Source of the DNA: Kappaphycus alvarezii
Lineage: Eukaryota > Rhodophyta > Florideophyceae > Gigartinales > Solieriaceae
NCBI GenBank assembly: GCA_002205965.3
Contig: NADL03000080.1
Span: forward strand, 124,001 to 188,000
Length of the DNA stretch: 64,000 nucleotides
Reading direction: 5' to 3'
Every line of letters starts with the position of its first letter. The first letter of the stretch is position 1. The notes below the pieces were generated by a model. The model was not told the origin of the DNA. It saw only the letters and a list, made by a program, of their open reading frames with translations, and did no database searches. Below are positions 62,331 to 64,000 of the stretch, in pieces. The translations under genes and the position numbers were made by a program.

Positions 62331-64000
62331 AAGAACTTTACTCAGGTAGAAGATGGAGAGAGACCGGGGCTTATATAGACATCAAGATGAGTCGACTGAT
62401 GCTTTCTTTCGCTCGAAGGAAGTTTTCAGAAGACATGTAGACGACGGTGAGTGCCTAACTCTAAACTTGCTTGCTCTGATATAAAGTACATCAGCTCAAG
62501 CTTACCGCACTGCACAGCGCATAAACATAACGGTCAAGTTCTAGGTTGAACAGTAAAGTATACAAATAACTGTAAGCCTCTTTGCGAGTTGTCAGCTGTC
62601 AGAAAAAGGCAAGGGATTGAAATTACACTAAAAGAAGCTTCATACCTCCTTAACACCGACGAAAGTTCCCGCAAGGGTAAAATGCATGCTGGGGAAATAT
62701 GTCTCCGGCCATAGCATGTGTGGCATATGAGGTTATGACGTCGACTTATCTGCTGTTCTTTCGTAAGTCGTGGCGGTGATGGCGCCGAAGTTTGTCCTCC
62801 TCAACCTGGGCGGTTTAAGTTTTTGTGGCGGTCTGCGTATGATATTCGCGATGCGGGAGTATTTCCTCCATCCGGGATTAGGAGAGAGGGATCATAAGAG
62901 GTCTCTTCGGATATTGAAGTCAGTCCTAATTTCGTCGTACAAGTTGGAATATCCTAAGCACCAGCTTGGTCAAGTATATAAGCCTCGTAGTCATATCCAT
63001 CGGCATCATACTCAATCGTCGAATTTTGAGATGCGGACGGAGAACCTAACAGGGCAACAGTCCTTTTTTTGACTTCGACTTCGTATCCCAGCGTGGAGCC
63101 GTAATTCTAGTACTAGATTTGACCGGACGGGACTCGATTGAAACCTTTCGGAGCGTTTGAGAGCGAGCTATGACAGAGATGCCTTGAATCTAGGCGTACT
63201 GGACAATATCTATGAAGGTAACTGCCATATTTGCGCGTTGGTAATGGCTGACAGCCCCCTTGATTCGGCGGTCCAGGCCGTCAACGCACATCTTAATAAG
63301 CTTTTTGGCGTCATGAACCGTACCGCAACGGCTGCTAGCGTCAGAAAGGCGAAAATAGTCACGTTCGCTTTCGTTGGGTAGCTGCTGAACATCTCGCATA
63401 GCGAATACCATATTTTGTATGGCATCTTTAGCGGCGAAGGATCGAAGGATCCACCGGCCAGCTCTTGATACCTCCCTGCTCCGGAGAAATTGTTTCGGCG
63501 ACAGAGCGAAATTGCTTTACTGTAATTCTGGTTAAGAAGTCGGGAAGAACCCGAAAGGCTTGAGCTTCTGTTATGCCCTGGAGGTTGAACTCCATAGCCA
63601 TCAGTGCCAGGAAAGCTAGCACCATGATAGGATCTTCTCCCGAGAAAAAATACTTCTTCTTCATCGTTTGCGCAATGCGTCTGGATTTTGTCCGAGCTTT
63701 CCCTGTCTGAGAGGAATTAAGTGACTGGGAAGTTCGCTTCAAGCGATACGTACGATAAGATAGCAGACTACGGTAAAAATGGTTTGTTGGCTGTAACTCT
63801 TTGAGACCTACCCACTCAGGGCCGGGTTCTTCACGAAGGCCAATTCCTGTCCTGGTGGATCTACCAGAGGTTGTTGATACAGTTCGTACTTTTGGTCGCT
63901 AAGAGCTGTTCTTGGACTTCTTCGCGACTCGCGTCTTGTCATGTCTTCCATTCAGACGTCCGGTCTCATCCACAGAGAGATCCGAATCGGAACCCGTAGA

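Larger units (their letters stand above)
57481..64000 (-). mobile_element. Ty3/Gypsy chromovirus, runs off right edge
   Basis: Read on the minus strand from the right edge: gag at about 64000-63190 (KRTSQSLNSSQTG, MAMEFNLQGITEAQAFRVLP, DVQQLPNESERDYFRLSDAS); protease at about 61730-61550 (TLATLDTGAGPNFVRIS); and RT at about 61000-60050 (ILSKYSSMWDGLLG, LVYLDDVIIF with YLDD at 60329-60340, TEFLSFLGLCNVYRRLIKDF). RNase H is at about 59940-59560 (LLYSINTDTSQYQVGVALFQ, KANTQADALSRL) and the integrase zinc domain near 59.0 kb (RSCLTCSKN). The integrase core is at 58860-58430 (LLSDNGSQFASKFF, TTTYHPQANGQAERFNRTIF). A chromodomain lies at about 57645-57490 (EYFIETILSHG, LLLRVKWTDHSISEETWEPL). Chromodomains steer these elements to marked heterochromatin. 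Fossil with about ten breaks; the 5' end lies outside the window. Confidence 0.88.

Noticed and set aside
1-64000. CRISPR arrays, prokaryotic operons, rRNA or tRNA genes
   Set aside because: No regularly spaced repeats, no ribosome-binding-site-led gene chains and no conserved RNA signatures were found; the gene content is eukaryotic.

Overview
The window is eukaryotic nuclear DNA, and most of it is transposable elements in decay. No bacterial-style operon, ribosome-binding site, rRNA, tRNA or CRISPR array was seen. The only clear host gene is a protein kinase that appears to lack introns. Compact host genes scattered among large Ty3/Gypsy and Ty1/Copia deposits, plus many short GTACTGTAC / (TACAG)n clusters in the single-copy stretches, would fit a red macroalga (a Chondrus-like florideophyte). 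That is a guess from overall character; an oomycete or another alga is not excluded.

Layout. 1-1516 (-): an unrecognised Ser/Pro-rich coding remnant running off the left edge. 2.4-3.3 kb (-): a truncated Gypsy copy, head-to-head with a fuller copy of the same family at 3.7-8.5 kb (+); a C2H2 zinc-finger fragment (-) lies between them. 8.67-9.33 kb (-): the 3' end of a LINE with a restriction-like endonuclease. 10.0-10.5 kb (+): an unassigned remnant. 11.2-13.0 kb (-): the host gene, a PH domain followed by a CaMK-like kinase domain with altered catalytic motifs. 13-20.9 kb: no convincing gene, with GTACTGTAC clusters and stretches of strong strand asymmetry. 20.9-22.9 kb: a PIF/Harbinger transposon whose transposase (+) and Myb/SANT-like protein (-) are tail-to-tail. 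23.5-27.4 kb (-): a DNA transposon combining a DDE-type transposase, a YqaJ-like nuclease and a C-terminal Cys-rich zinc domain, flanked by candidate inverted repeats. 27.7-31.8 kb (-), 38.2-44.7 kb (-) and 45.9-51.1 kb (-): three Copia elements with recognisable LTR pairs. 31.8-38.2 kb: AT-rich with little coding signal. 53.0-56.7 kb (+): a Gypsy element. 57.5 kb to the right edge (-): a chromodomain-bearing Gypsy element (chromovirus).

Working parts. The retroelements are fossils, each broken many times, and their LTR pairs are visibly diverged by eye. The DNA transposons are also decayed. The kinase is the most likely functional host locus, but its frame is interrupted twice and its catalytic Asp and DFG Gly are substituted, so it is either a pseudokinase gene with sequence errors or a pseudogene. 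Calls rest on motif reading of translated sequence; no database search was run.
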